Below, piece by piece: positions 1 through 6,962 of a stretch of DNA of 26,008 nucleotides. The stretch covers positions 1 through 26,008 of the forward strand of contig JAFYLN010000053.1 in NCBI GenBank assembly GCA_017537045.1, written 5' to 3'. The notes under the pieces were generated by a model. It was not told where the DNA came from, searched no databases, and worked only from the letters and a program-made list of their open reading frames with translations. A program made the translations under genes and the position numbers. Each line of letters opens with the position of its first letter. The first letter of the stretch is position 1. Origin of the DNA: Oscillospiraceae bacterium. GTDB taxonomy: Bacteria > Bacillota_A > Clostridia > Oscillospirales > Oscillospiraceae.

Positions 1-199
1 CTTTTGATATTCAGATGCAAGGCTTTTGACCCATACCGTGACCCATACGGGGACAGCACAGGGTGGACAAGGCAGTTTGTAACGGACAACGATCTCCGGG
101 TTTTCCTTGAAAAAGGGCTAAAAGTCGTTGTGCCGCACCGTAAAACACCGATTTTAGCAGCTCATAACCCGGAGGTCGTGGGTTCGGAGCATTCACGAA
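1..199. other. Unassigned left edge, no convincing gene
   Basis: No protein family is recognisable in either strand of this stretch. It contains a short direct repeat, GACCCATAC, at about 28-36 and 40-48 with a 12-bp period, and a small inverted repeat, AACCC/GGGTT, near 167-185. No T-rich terminator is visible for the minus-strand operon that ends at 200. Open frames exist on both strands here but show no family features. It may be the flank of a mobile element or simply intergenic DNA. Confidence 0.4.
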
Positions 200-1426
200 T
201 TATGCAACTTGATGTTTCTTGAAGCCAAGTCTTGCAAGAGGCAGCATAGCCGCTGTAAGCAGCGCATACAGGATAGCTCTCATGGCAAATGCATCCAGGA
301 CAAGTCCTCTAAACTGATAAGAGATATATTTTCCAACCTCCGGCATGGTAGAACGGTACGGGAGCAGGAACAGGGTCAAATTGTATATGCCTGTTGTTCC
401 GTTGGGTGAAAGGAACATCGGAATGAAAAGAACAGGTACAAGCACGATAAGCACAAGGTATGGGCTTTTCATCTTTGCCGACAGCAGGAGCGTCAAGCTG
501 ATCATGGCGAACAGCACAAGGTAAACCACACCCAAATTCACAAGGACAGCTTGCAGGAATGTAAACGGATACGGTATGGTGGTGTTTGCGATTTGCAGCG
601 GCAAATCCCACCCGTCAAAACCAAATGCCGCAAGTAGCAGCCCAAACGCTACAATCACATGAAGCGTAAAGGCAAGGCAACCAAACAGATAGGACGCAAT
701 GATTTTAGCCGTTGTCAGCTTTGTTTTTCCGTATTTTGCGGATAAGATCACCGCATCCGTCCCGGCTTGATACTCGCCGGAAAAAACAGGGGCAATCACG
801 ATACAAACAGCCAGAAGCGCGAACATCAGCAGTTCAAAGCTGCTTATGATGATTTCCCACCCCTCGAAATAGCCGTAGGTAAAAGGCTCGCGGGCCTTGC
901 TGTTCATATCCCGCCAATAGGCTTTTTGTTCCTCAGACAATGCGCGGGAAGCGTCATTTAACAGCCTTTCAATTTTTTCCTGTCTTGCCCCGTAAAAGTC
1001 CGTTCCCTCGGAAATGTCCAAATCCGGCAGCGCATTATAGCCCACACTCTCGTTTGGATCGGCATAGTTTTTCGCAATCATACCCAGCAGATTTTCACGG
1101 GGAGCGATACCGTTCCAATAAGCGTCCTCAATCAAAAATCGCTCGTAACCGTCGTAGCCTACGTTATCGGGATTATCAAAAAGCTGCTGTACCTCGCGGA
1201 TCGTGTCGGTAATGTATTCGTCTGTCAGAGGAACAGCGTGTTTTTCTGCTTGCTTTCTTTCATATTCAATGCCCGCAAACCCTTTGATTACACCATCTTG
1301 ATTGTAAGTCTGATACCGTAAAATCGGCAGGCCAAACAGAAAGGCCGTTACAAGCAGACTTGCAACCATGACGATCAGCGTCGATTTTTTGCGGAGTATT
1401 TTTAGAAATTCATATTTAACCAACAT
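200..1426 (-). CDS. ABC-2 type exporter permease
   Basis: This is a 408-residue integral membrane protein, the likely membrane half of an exporter whose ATPase is encoded just upstream. It has an N-terminal membrane segment at about residues 16-36 and a large hydrophilic extracytoplasmic domain at about 40-190. At least five more hydrophobic helices follow (about 193-215, 240-270, 285-310, 320-345, 375-400). One TM, a large loop, then a TM cluster is the layout of ABC-2 permeases with an extracytoplasmic domain. The ATG at 1426 lies 3 bases after the stop of the ATPase gene, with an AAGGGG ribosome site inside that gene's end, so the two are probably translationally coupled. It is the last gene of the operon. 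The substrate cannot be read from the sequence. The association with BceAB-type genes suggests peptide or cell-envelope stress export, which is inference. Confidence 0.85.
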   Translation of the reverse strand: MLVKYEFLKILRKKSTLIVMVASLLVTAFLFGLPILRYQTYNQDGVIKGFAGIEYERKQAEKHAVPLTDEYITDTIREVQQLFDNPDNVGYDGYERFLIEDAYWNGIAPRENLLGMIAKNYADPNESVGYNALPDLDISEGTDFYGARQEKIERLLNDASRALSEEQKAYWRDMNSKAREPFTYGYFEGWEIIISSFELLMFALLAVCIVIAPVFSGEYQAGTDAVILSAKYGKTKLTTAKIIASYLFGCLAFTLHVIVAFGLLLAAFGFDGWDLPLQIANTTIPYPFTFLQAVLVNLGVVYLVLFAMISLTLLLSAKMKSPYLVLIVLVPVLFIPMFLSPNGTTGIYNLTLFLLPYRSTMPEVGKYISYQFRGLVLDAFAMRAILYALLTAAMLPLARLGFKKHQVA

Positions 1427-1429
1427 ATC

Positions 1430-2308
1430 TTACTCGCCCCTTTCTGCTTCTTCTCCGAAATGATACATAAATAAATCCTCCAAGCTCGGCGGGACGGTGA
1501 TTGCGTCCGCTGCCGGGGCTGTGTCGTGTATCATACGCAGTCGCACCTTGCCATTTTCATGGTGCAGATTGACAACGGAAAAGCGGCTGCTGTATTCTGC
1601 GGCTTCCCGGTCGCTCACCAAAAGCTCCCATACTTTGCCATTGATACTGTCCGTGACGGTAGCCATAGGCTCTTGCAGCAGAAAAGCCCCGTCTTTCATC
1701 ATCAGAATGGCATCTGCGATATAGGAAACGTCAGATACGATATGCGTTGACAGAATGACGATTTTTTCCTTTGCAAAGTCGGATATAAGGTTACGGAAGC
1801 GCACACGCTCTTTGGGGTCAAGTCCGGCGGTCGGCTCGTCTAAAATGAGAATGTCCGGGGCGTTCAGCTCTGCCTGTGCAATTCCTAAACGCTGCTTCAT
1901 GCCGCCGGAAAAGGATCTGATTTTCTTGTCTGCCACGTCCCGCAGATTGACTAACTGCAATAATTCCTCTGTGCGGGTCGCAGCTTCTTTTTTCCCAAGC
2001 CCTTTGACCGCAGCCATATATAACATAAATTCGCGGGCGGTAAAGTCCGGGTAAAAGCCGAAGTCCTGTGGCATATAGCCCAAGTGGGCGTAGTATTTTT
2101 CTCCCAATTCCTCAATCGTCTTTCCGTCCAGACAAATCCTGCCGGAAGTGGGCTTTAAGACACCGCAGATCATACGCATTAAAGTTGTCTTGCCTGCACC
2201 GTTTGCGCCAAGCAGACCATACACCCCGGTTGTAAGGGTGGTGCTAACATCATTGACAGCTTTTTTTGTGCCGTAGTGCTTGCTCAAATGCTGTAATTGT
2301 AATTCCAT
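1430..2308 (-). CDS. ABC transporter ATP-binding protein (ABC-2 exporter)
   Basis: This is a cytoplasmic ATPase of 292 residues that powers the permease encoded next. Walker A GANGAGKT is at residues 34-41, Q-loop Gln at about 81, signature FSGGMKQR at 133-140, and Walker B ILILDEP at 153-159. The C-terminal part (about 215-292) is a variable extension, as in drug and bacitracin exporter ATPases of the BcrA type. I chose the ATG at 2308 because AAGGAGG stands 9 bases before it. An upstream in-frame start at 2380 would run through the hairpin between this gene and the small membrane protein gene and lacks a ribosome site. It forms a unit with the permease (3-base gap). A 71-base spacer with a strong hairpin separates it from the gene before, so its expression may be set differently from the BceAB part. 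Confidence 0.9.
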   Translation of the reverse strand: MELQLQHLSKHYGTKKAVNDVSTTLTTGVYGLLGANGAGKTTLMRMICGVLKPTSGRICLDGKTIEELGEKYYAHLGYMPQDFGFYPDFTAREFMLYMAAVKGLGKKEAATRTEELLQLVNLRDVADKKIRSFSGGMKQRLGIAQAELNAPDILILDEPTAGLDPKERVRFRNLISDFAKEKIVILSTHIVSDVSYIADAILMMKDGAFLLQEPMATVTDSINGKVWELLVSDREAAEYSSRFSVVNLHHENGKVRLRMIHDTAPAADAITVPPSLEDLFMYHFGEEAERGE

Positions 2309-2336
2309 ATAGGAAAACCTCCTTGCTTTTTTCGCA

Positions 2337-2378
2337 GCGAAATCAGCCCGCAGGATTCTGTTCCTGCGGGCCTTTCGC
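2337..2378 (-). other. Intergenic hairpin between small membrane gene and ABC ATPase
   Basis: A perfect 10-bp stem (2346-2355 with 2362-2371, loop TTCTGT) is extended by a second 6-bp stem (GCGAAA at 2337-2342 with TTTCGC at 2373-2378). It begins one base after the stop codon of the small membrane protein gene. In the direction of transcription no T-run follows; an A-run does. It is therefore better read as an mRNA processing or stability structure than as a terminator. It could separate expression of the ABC-2 exporter from the genes before it. Confidence 0.6.
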
Positions 2379-2379
2379 A

Positions 2380-2586
2380 CTATTGCTCAATCGCACGAAC
2401 TATTTTGTCAGCCACCGTCCATATGCCCCCTATTGCGCCAATCAGCAAACACATGGGAATGGCAAGCAGTATGATAACAGCAAGTGTAAAATATGTGATC
2501 CCGGAACAGACATGATGGGAGATACGCTTCTTTCTCTTGTGCCCAGTCGGGATGAGGACGATAGATGCCAAAGATTCATCCTTCAT
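2380..2586 (-). CDS. Small two-helix membrane protein, unknown function
   Basis: A 68-residue protein with a charged N-terminal stretch containing GHKRKKR (about residues 15-21). One long or two short hydrophobic segments follow (about 31-57, rich in I, L and A), ending in a short amphipathic tail. I do not recognise a family. The ATG at 2586 overlaps the end of the lipoprotein gene by 11 bases, with GGGTGAGG in front of it. A GTG at 2595 would add three residues and is the alternative. The tight overlap with the lipoprotein gene and position in the operon suggest a real accessory subunit of the transporter complex, but no motif proves this. Confidence 0.6.
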   Translation of the reverse strand: MKDESLASIVLIPTGHKRKKRISHHVCSGITYFTLAVIILLAIPMCLLIGAIGGIWTVADKIVRAIEQ

Positions 2587-3058
2587 CAGCCTCACCCTTT
2601 ACCACATATTCACAGGTCATTTCCACTTTGCCGGAAAAATCCTCATAGACAACCATGATATAGTTACCGCCGTTATCGAGCTTAAGGGTGGTTTCAAAGT
2701 ATCCATCGGCATCAGGTTCCAGCTCGTACACTTCCTCATTCAGCCGGATGCGGACGGTTACTTTACCGGATTCAACTTGAACCACACCGGAGAGGAAAAG
2801 CTCCCGGTTATGGATGGATGCGCCGCCGAAGATTACATCCCGGCTCGTCACAACTTCGCACGCAGCGGTGTATGCCCCAGTATAAGCGTCAGCGCTGTCC
2901 GCCAGCACTCTTGTACCGATCAGGTCTTTGTCATCGGTGATTTGGCTGTCTCCGATCTCCGCAACGATACCATTCAAATATTCCACATCGTTCAGCCTGC
3001 ACCCGGCCAAACCAAGAATCAGTCCTGCCAGAAGAAGATAGATCATCAGATGCCTCAT
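2576..3058 (-). CDS. Predicted lipoprotein in BceAB-type operon
   Basis: A 160-residue secreted protein anchored by lipid. The N-terminus has a short basic start, a hydrophobic run and the lipobox LAGC with the acceptor Cys at residue 20. The mature part is hydrophilic and acidic, likely beta-rich (alternating patterns near residues 95-150), with no family I can name. I chose the ATG at 3058 because AAGGAGG stands 9 bases before it and the signal peptide starts right there. An upstream in-frame start at 3151 lies inside the permease gene and adds unrelated residues. The gene starts 4 bases after the permease stop and overlaps the next gene, so it belongs to the operon. A surface lipoprotein here could capture peptide or guard the exporter, like LanI-type immunity lipoproteins; that parallel is inference. 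Confidence 0.8.
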   Translation of the reverse strand: MRHLMIYLLLAGLILGLAGCRLNDVEYLNGIVAEIGDSQITDDKDLIGTRVLADSADAYTGAYTAACEVVTSRDVIFGGASIHNRELFLSGVVQVESGKVTVRIRLNEEVYELEPDADGYFETTLKLDNGGNYIMVVYEDFSGKVEMTCEYVVKGEADEG

Positions 3059-3062
3059 AGGT

Positions 3063-5114
3063 TCAATCCTCCTTGTCTCCACTGACGATGGAGAAGTAGG
3101 CGTTGGAGGTGAGTTTATAAACCACCAGGTAAAGAAGTCCGAACAAAGCAAAACAGGTCCCTGTAGTCAGTGCAAACAAAGGCACATTTGTCATATTAAA
3201 CAGGCGAAGCAGCAGACGGATCATAGGAAACGCAAAGCAAAGATGAATACCTGCCATTACCAAAGGCAGGAAGAAAACGGTAAGCATCTGGGAGTTGATA
3301 CTCTGGCGGATATCGCGCTTCGTCATGCCCACCTTCTGCATGACCTCGAATCGCTTCTGATCCTCATAGCCTTCCGTAATCTGCTTATAGTAAATAATCA
3401 GCACGGCAGCGAAGAGGAATACAACGCTCAGAACCAAGCCCAGAACAAAAAGGCCCGAAAAGGTTCCTGTAAAGCTGTCACGTTCATAAGCCCGGCTGTC
3501 ATAATGGATGTAGCTGAGATTGTTCAGAAATGCCTTGCCCTCGTCATTTCCATCGTGACCAAGTGCCTCGTAAATCACTTTCTGTGTGCCCTCGTCCACA
3601 TTGGTATCAAAGCCATACTGCCAGTGGATATTCAGCAGATCGTTACCGTTGGAAGCACGCATTTCATACAGTGGCTTGAGCGTTTCATAAAAATCGGGAA
3701 CTACCACATAAAGAGAGGACATCACATTGGATGTGGTATCACCGTCGATGGGGAATTCGGACAGGTGCTCTTTCACACGGAAGCTGAGTCCAGTCCCTCT
3801 CAGCACCAAATTCTCTTCCTCATAAGGTGTACGGAAGGCAAAAAGCAATATCTCATCCGGTTCCAGAGTGAAATCCGCTCCGCTCATTCGGTTATAGTCC
3901 TCCAGCGGGACGAAATTCACGATTCGGACGTCCCCATAGACATTGGCGGAGCTGACCTTCATATTATTAGGGTCAAGCTCCAATTCCGAGCCAAAAAGCT
4001 GACCGGAGAGGGATGCCACACGGTAGTCCATGACATTCTCCCTGGCAGCATTGTAATCGTCCAAAATGCTGTCGATGTAATCCCGCACCGGTGCGAAGTC
4101 TTCGAAGTCTCCGTTCTCCGGGTTGGTGACATAGGCATCCACGGTGATTTCTCTGGGATAGCGCATATGCAAGGACTCCTCAACACCGAAAAACAGGCAG
4201 GAAGTGGAAGAAAGCATAACCAGAACCATGGTAAGCAGAATGCAGATGGACGCAAGGCCGGCGCCATTTCGGGTCATCCGGTATGCCATGGAGGATACGG
4301 AAACGAAGTGATTCGGTTTGTAGTAGTACCGCTTGTTTTTCTGCAGCAGCTTGCACAGCAAGACCGACCCTGACATAAACAGCAGGTAGGTTGCCAGAAT
4401 CACCATGCCCACAGCCGCAAAGAACAGCAGCAAAGCGGAAAGGGGGTCCTCGATGGAAAGAGCAAGATAATAGGCAGCCCCGAGTATCACAGCGCCCAGA
4501 ATACCCCAGAACCAATACATACGGGGCAGTTTTTCGCCCACGTTTTCACTTTTGATCAGGTTGATTGCGTTGGTTCTGCCAATCTGCCACAGGGATTTGA
4601 CCATGATAGCCAGAAAAATCACAGCAAAGACCACGGACGCAGCAAAAGCGCTGCTGCCGGAAACCGTCAGGCTGTAATCCACGTCTCCGCCCACAATGTT
4701 GACGATGCACAGCTCTGCCAGCTTGGACAGGGTCACGCCTGCAAACAGGCCTGCGAAAATGGAAATCACGGCAGTCATCACCGTCTCCCAGAAGACTACC
4801 ATGCTGAGATGGCGCTTTCCCATGCCGAGGATGTTATACAGGCCAAATTCCTTCTTTCGCCGGCGCATCAGGAAAGAGCTGGAATACAGCAGAAACAGTC
4901 CTGCAAATAGCGCAATGATCAATACACCAAGCCCCAGCATTTCCTGAATAAACTGACCGCCGGGCAGACGGCGCACCGCCTGAGCCCCGGAAAGATAGCC
5001 CACGATATAGAGCATTGCCACCATGCTGATACAGGTAATCAGATAAGGCAGGTACAGCTTACGGTTGCTGCGCATGCCTGTCCATGCCAGCTTCGGATAA
5101 AACATCAGTTTCAT
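3063..5114 (-). CDS. BceB-type peptide-antibiotic ABC transporter permease
   Basis: A 683-residue FtsX/MacB-superfamily permease of the BceB group, whose members flux-sense and detoxify cell-wall-active peptides such as bacitracin and lantibiotics. The layout fits. Four N-terminal helices (about 18-40, 58-82, 108-128, 155-175) and three more (203-222, 225-255, 285-310) are followed by a large extracellular domain of about 240 residues (311-550). Three C-terminal helices end the protein (about 555-577, 615-637, 648-668). The length is close to the family norm (about 640-680). The ATG at 5114 overlaps the stop of the ATPase gene in an ATGA arrangement, typical of coupled BceAB pairs. Two-component genes of the matching type lie upstream at 6963-8629. 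Which peptide it handles cannot be told from sequence. Confidence 0.93.
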   Translation of the reverse strand: MKLMFYPKLAWTGMRSNRKLYLPYLITCISMVAMLYIVGYLSGAQAVRRLPGGQFIQEMLGLGVLIIALFAGLFLLYSSSFLMRRRKKEFGLYNILGMGKRHLSMVVFWETVMTAVISIFAGLFAGVTLSKLAELCIVNIVGGDVDYSLTVSGSSAFAASVVFAVIFLAIMVKSLWQIGRTNAINLIKSENVGEKLPRMYWFWGILGAVILGAAYYLALSIEDPLSALLLFFAAVGMVILATYLLFMSGSVLLCKLLQKNKRYYYKPNHFVSVSSMAYRMTRNGAGLASICILLTMVLVMLSSTSCLFFGVEESLHMRYPREITVDAYVTNPENGDFEDFAPVRDYIDSILDDYNAARENVMDYRVASLSGQLFGSELELDPNNMKVSSANVYGDVRIVNFVPLEDYNRMSGADFTLEPDEILLFAFRTPYEEENLVLRGTGLSFRVKEHLSEFPIDGDTTSNVMSSLYVVVPDFYETLKPLYEMRASNGNDLLNIHWQYGFDTNVDEGTQKVIYEALGHDGNDEGKAFLNNLSYIHYDSRAYERDSFTGTFSGLFVLGLVLSVVFLFAAVLIIYYKQITEGYEDQKRFEVMQKVGMTKRDIRQSINSQMLTVFFLPLVMAGIHLCFAFPMIRLLLRLFNMTNVPLFALTTGTCFALFGLLYLVVYKLTSNAYFSIVSGDKED

Positions 5115-5875
5115 GCCCGCTCACCACCTGTCGCCAGCAAGGTCAGGGTATCAGAGATTTTCTGATAGAGCTGCTCGTTGGTACTGTTTCCCCGGTAAAT
5201 CTGGTGGAACACTTCGCCGTCCTTGATGAAGAGAACCCGGCTGGCATGGCTTGCCGCCTTGACAGAGTGTGTGACCATCAGAATGGTGCGTCCGTCCTGG
5301 TTGATCCGGGTGAACAGGTGCAGCAGCTCATCGGTGGCCTTGGAGTCCAACGCGCCGGTGGGCTCGTCCGCCAGCACCAGCTTGGGATTGGTGATGATAG
5401 CCCGGGCAACGGCGGCACGCTGCTTCTGACCGCCGGAGACCTCATAGGGGTACTTTTTCAGCAGGTCGGAAATGCCCAGCTGGGCAGCGATGGGCTTCAG
5501 CTGCTGCTGCATTTCCTTGTGGGACTTGCCTGCCAGCACCAGAGGCAGGTAGATATTGTCCTCGATGGTGAAGGTGTCCAGCAGATTGAACTCCTGAAAC
5601 ACGAAGCCCAGGTTATCCCGGCGGAAGGCGGCGATCTGTCCCTCCTTTACCTTGGATAACTCCTGACCGTCCAGCACCACACGGCCCTCAGTGGGCTTAT
5701 CCAATGCTGCCAGAATGTTCAGCAGGGTGGTTTTGCCGGAACCGGATTCGCCCATGATGGCAACATACTCTCCGTTCTCCACGGTGAAGCTGACATTGCG
5801 CAGGGCTTCCACTTTATGCCCTCCAAAGCGGCTGGTGTATACTTTGCGGATGCCGCTGACTTCCATGATACTCAT
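5111..5875 (-). CDS. BceA-type ABC transporter ATP-binding protein
   Basis: A 254-residue ATPase of the LolD/MacB/BceA group, pairing with the BceB-type permease. Walker A GESGSGKT is at residues 42-49, Q-loop Gln at 94, signature VSGGQKQR at 146-153, and Walker B LVLADEP at 166-172, followed by the family-typical TGALDS. The ATG at 5875 has AGGAG 9 bases upstream. A second ATG three codons later is the alternative. It is the first gene of a six-gene minus-strand operon reaching to 200. The 270-base leader carries the multi-hairpin repeat at 5917-6107, and the promoter near 6151 is preceded by a BceR-type inverted repeat. This makes induction by the BceRS-like pair at 6963-8629 very likely, though this is inferred from the family. 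Confidence 0.94.
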   Translation of the reverse strand: MSIMEVSGIRKVYTSRFGGHKVEALRNVSFTVENGEYVAIMGESGSGKTTLLNILAALDKPTEGRVVLDGQELSKVKEGQIAAFRRDNLGFVFQEFNLLDTFTIEDNIYLPLVLAGKSHKEMQQQLKPIAAQLGISDLLKKYPYEVSGGQKQRAAVARAIITNPKLVLADEPTGALDSKATDELLHLFTRINQDGRTILMVTHSVKAASHASRVLFIKDGEVFHQIYRGNSTNEQLYQKISDTLTLLATGGERA

Positions 5876-5916
5876 AACAAATTTCTCCTTTCATCAGATA
5901 TTCCGTGGAATTTCAG

Positions 5917-6107
5917 GGCTATGTAGGGGCTAAAACTTGATGCTTTTGGCGCGGGAGCGCCCAAGGCTCCCTTGTGTAAAGGGAGCTGGATTTTCTCTGC
6001 ATCAGCAGAGAAAAGACTGAGGGATTGACAACCCCTCCGCCCCTGCGGGGCACCTCCCCTTACACAGGGGAGGCTTTGGTGCGGTCTAAGTTTTAGTTGT
6101 TACAGCC
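5917..6107. repeat. Palindromic multi-hairpin intergenic element (MITE/REP-like)
   Basis: The element is an imperfect long inverted repeat. CTAAAACTT at 5930-5938 matches AAGTTTTAG at 6088-6096, and GGCT occurs outside both. CCAAGGC..TCCCTTGTGTAAAGGGAGC.. (5961-5987) is the imperfect inverse of 6051-6079. Between and within the arms lie five local hairpins. They are GGCGC/GCGCC with a GGGA loop (5948-5961), GCTCCCTT/AAGGGAGC (5966-5986), TTTTCTCTGC/GCAGAGAAAA (5991-6014), CCCC/GGGG (6040-6050) and CCTCCCCT/AGGGGAGG (6053-6073). The loops of the two arm hairpins (GTGTA and TACAC) are complementary. No coding capacity. It resembles dispersed palindromic repeats that I associate with gut Clostridia; a copy elsewhere in the genome is not visible here. 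It lies in the leader of the BceAB-type operon. Confidence 0.7.
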
Positions 6108-6150
6108 TGCTGCGATATACGATTCCGGGGAATGTCTGAGCTTTGTCATG

Positions 6151-6156
6151 ATTATA
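6151..6156 (-). promoter_or_regulatory. -10 box of the BceAB-type operon promoter
   Basis: TATAAT on the minus strand, giving a start near 6144 and a leader of about 270 bases. No acceptable -35 hexamer lies 16-18 bases upstream (the sequence there is GGCGAT-like), which is typical of promoters that need an activator. The BceR-type sites at 6189-6227 are upstream in the right place. Confidence 0.6.
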
Positions 6157-6188
6157 GCAAAAGGGGGATTTGCATCGCCATCGATTCG

Positions 6189-6227
6189 GCTTACAAATGC
6201 CCCCTCAAATCTAACAGTTTTGTAAGA
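6189..6227 (-). promoter_or_regulatory. BceR-type response-regulator binding site plus half-site
   Basis: On the minus strand, TCTTACA-N4-TGTTAGA (6227-6210) is a 7-4-7 inverted repeat with 6 of 7 positions matching. Its core fits the TNACA-N4-TGTAA pattern known for BceR-like regulators. A further half-site, TGTAAGC (6195-6189), follows. The second half of the main site and this half-site begin 21 bp apart, two helical turns, so both lie on one DNA face. The arrangement of a main site and a downstream secondary site before a promoter without -35 is what I recall for Bacillus subtilis Bce promoters. Confidence 0.6.
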
Positions 6228-6275
6228 AGTTAAATTTAATATATTTCCGCACAATTCTAGGAATATCTCACGACT

Positions 6276-6482
6276 TTAGAAGTAGAACAGATCCTCGAAT
6301 TTTTTATCCAACGCAATGCACAACACCAACGCCAGCTTTGCTGTCGGGTTAAACTGACCGGTTTCAATGGAACTTATCGTATTGCGTGATACACCCACCA
6401 TTTCTGCCAGTTGATTTTGTGATAGCTTTCGCTCTGTTCGTGCTTCCTTGAGATTGTTTTTTAATATGAGCTTATCGTCCAA
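6276..6482 (-). CDS. XRE/Cro-CI family small transcriptional regulator
   Basis: A 68-residue protein that is essentially one helix-turn-helix domain, of the small XRE group often annotated YozG/PaaX-independent Cro-like. The fold is clear from LSQNQLAEMVGVSRNTISSIE (about residues 19-39) and the trailing LALVLCIALDKKFEDLF. The only in-frame start is TTG at 6482; an excellent anti-16S match (AAGGCGGTGAT) precedes it and a stop codon lies just above. It begins 12 bases after the DUF6442-like gene and shares its transcript. It probably binds the two CCAAG-N4-CTTGG palindromes around the promoter at 6878-6906, giving autorepression. That link is inferred from position and symmetry. Confidence 0.88.
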   Translation of the reverse strand: MDDKLILKNNLKEARTERKLSQNQLAEMVGVSRNTISSIETGQFNPTAKLALVLCIALDKKFEDLFYF

Positions 6483-6494
6483 ATCATCACCGCC

Positions 6495-6830
6495 TTACAA
6501 GATTGCGGATGAAACAATAAGATTATAGATGTGGTATCCTGACGATACAGATACCAATATCGTATAGACTACTGCCATAAAAAGTTCGTGGTTACGGCGA
6601 AGTTTAATATATTTCACCCAGGAGGTTGTCATGTTTGCACTAAAATAAAGCGCCCATAACCCCCAGTTTAATCCTCCGCCGACGAGTATTTGTGTCACGA
6701 CAAAAACAGCAGTCAAAACCAACTGAACTACGACAGCACTCTTGTATGCCTGCTTTAAAACTTCTTGTTCGTACACGTCCTTGTTCTTGTTTTCTGCTCT
6801 GCTTTTTTCTAAAATTTCTTCCTTGTTCAT
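6495..6830 (-). CDS. Small membrane protein, DUF6442-like
   Basis: A 111-residue membrane protein with a charged N-terminus starting MNKEEILEKSRAENKNKD and three or four hydrophobic segments (about 32-50, 55-70, 85-108). This pattern is that of the small proteins I know as DUF6442, usually encoded directly beside a short XRE regulator. The function is unknown. The ATG at 6830 has GGAGG 8 bases upstream. Transcription is from the consensus promoter at 6878-6906 with a leader of about 40 bases. The pair with the XRE gene sits between the two-component system and the transporter it controls, which makes a link to envelope-peptide response possible but unproven. Confidence 0.75.
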   Translation of the reverse strand: MNKEEILEKSRAENKNKDVYEQEVLKQAYKSAVVVQLVLTAVFVVTQILVGGGLNWGLWALYFSANMTTSWVKYIKLRRNHELFMAVVYTILVSVSSGYHIYNLIVSSAIL

Positions 6831-6852
6831 AACGAAAACCTCCGAATAGAAT

Positions 6853-6870
6853 TGCCAAGTTTTCTTGGCA
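6853..6870. promoter_or_regulatory. Operator palindrome 1 at the transcription start
   Basis: TGCCAAG-TTTT-CTTGGCA is a perfect 7-bp-arm palindrome with a 4-base spacer, placed at about +1 of the promoter at 6878-6906. A second copy of its core lies at 6916-6929. The centres are 61 bp apart, close to six helical turns, so one repressor could bridge both. The XRE protein at 6276-6482 is the obvious candidate ligand. Confidence 0.65.
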
Positions 6871-6877
6871 CATACTC

Positions 6878-6906
6878 ATTATATCGTTGTCAAGTACACT
6901 TGTCAA
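6878..6906 (-). promoter_or_regulatory. Consensus promoter of the DUF6442-like/XRE gene pair
   Basis: On the minus strand TTGACA (6906-6901), a 17-base spacer and TATAAT (6883-6878) form a perfect sigma-A-type promoter. A second TTGACA-like box occurs inside the spacer. The start would be near 6871. Palindromic operators lie on both sides, which fits a strong promoter held down by the encoded repressor. Confidence 0.85.
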
Positions 6907-6915
6907 TGAGTTTTG

Positions 6916-6929
6916 CCAAGTTTTCTTGG
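6916..6929. promoter_or_regulatory. Operator palindrome 2 upstream of the -35 box
   Basis: CCAAG-TTTT-CTTGG repeats the core of the palindrome at 6853-6870, here 9 bases upstream of the -35 box. The 17-base string TTGCCAAGTTTTCTTGG is identical in both copies. Confidence 0.65.
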
Positions 6930-6962
6930 ATTTTATGTGCCGATTAAAAGCAATATGTAAAA

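Noticed and set aside
161..190. A T-arm-like GGGTTCG near the left edge suggesting a tRNA end
   Set aside because: No acceptor stem, anticodon arm or D-arm can be placed around it.
3243..4373. A 376-codon plus-strand frame across the BceB-type permease gene
   Set aside because: Antisense to a well-supported 683-residue permease; no motif and no ribosome site.
5588..5896. Short frames antisense to the BceA-type gene start
   Set aside because: They run opposite to conserved Walker A coding sequence and lack ribosome sites.
6040..6073. GC-rich hairpins in the BceAB leader as an intrinsic terminator or riboswitch
   Set aside because: No T tract follows on either strand, and no known riboswitch core was recognised. 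The structure is better explained by the palindromic repeat element.
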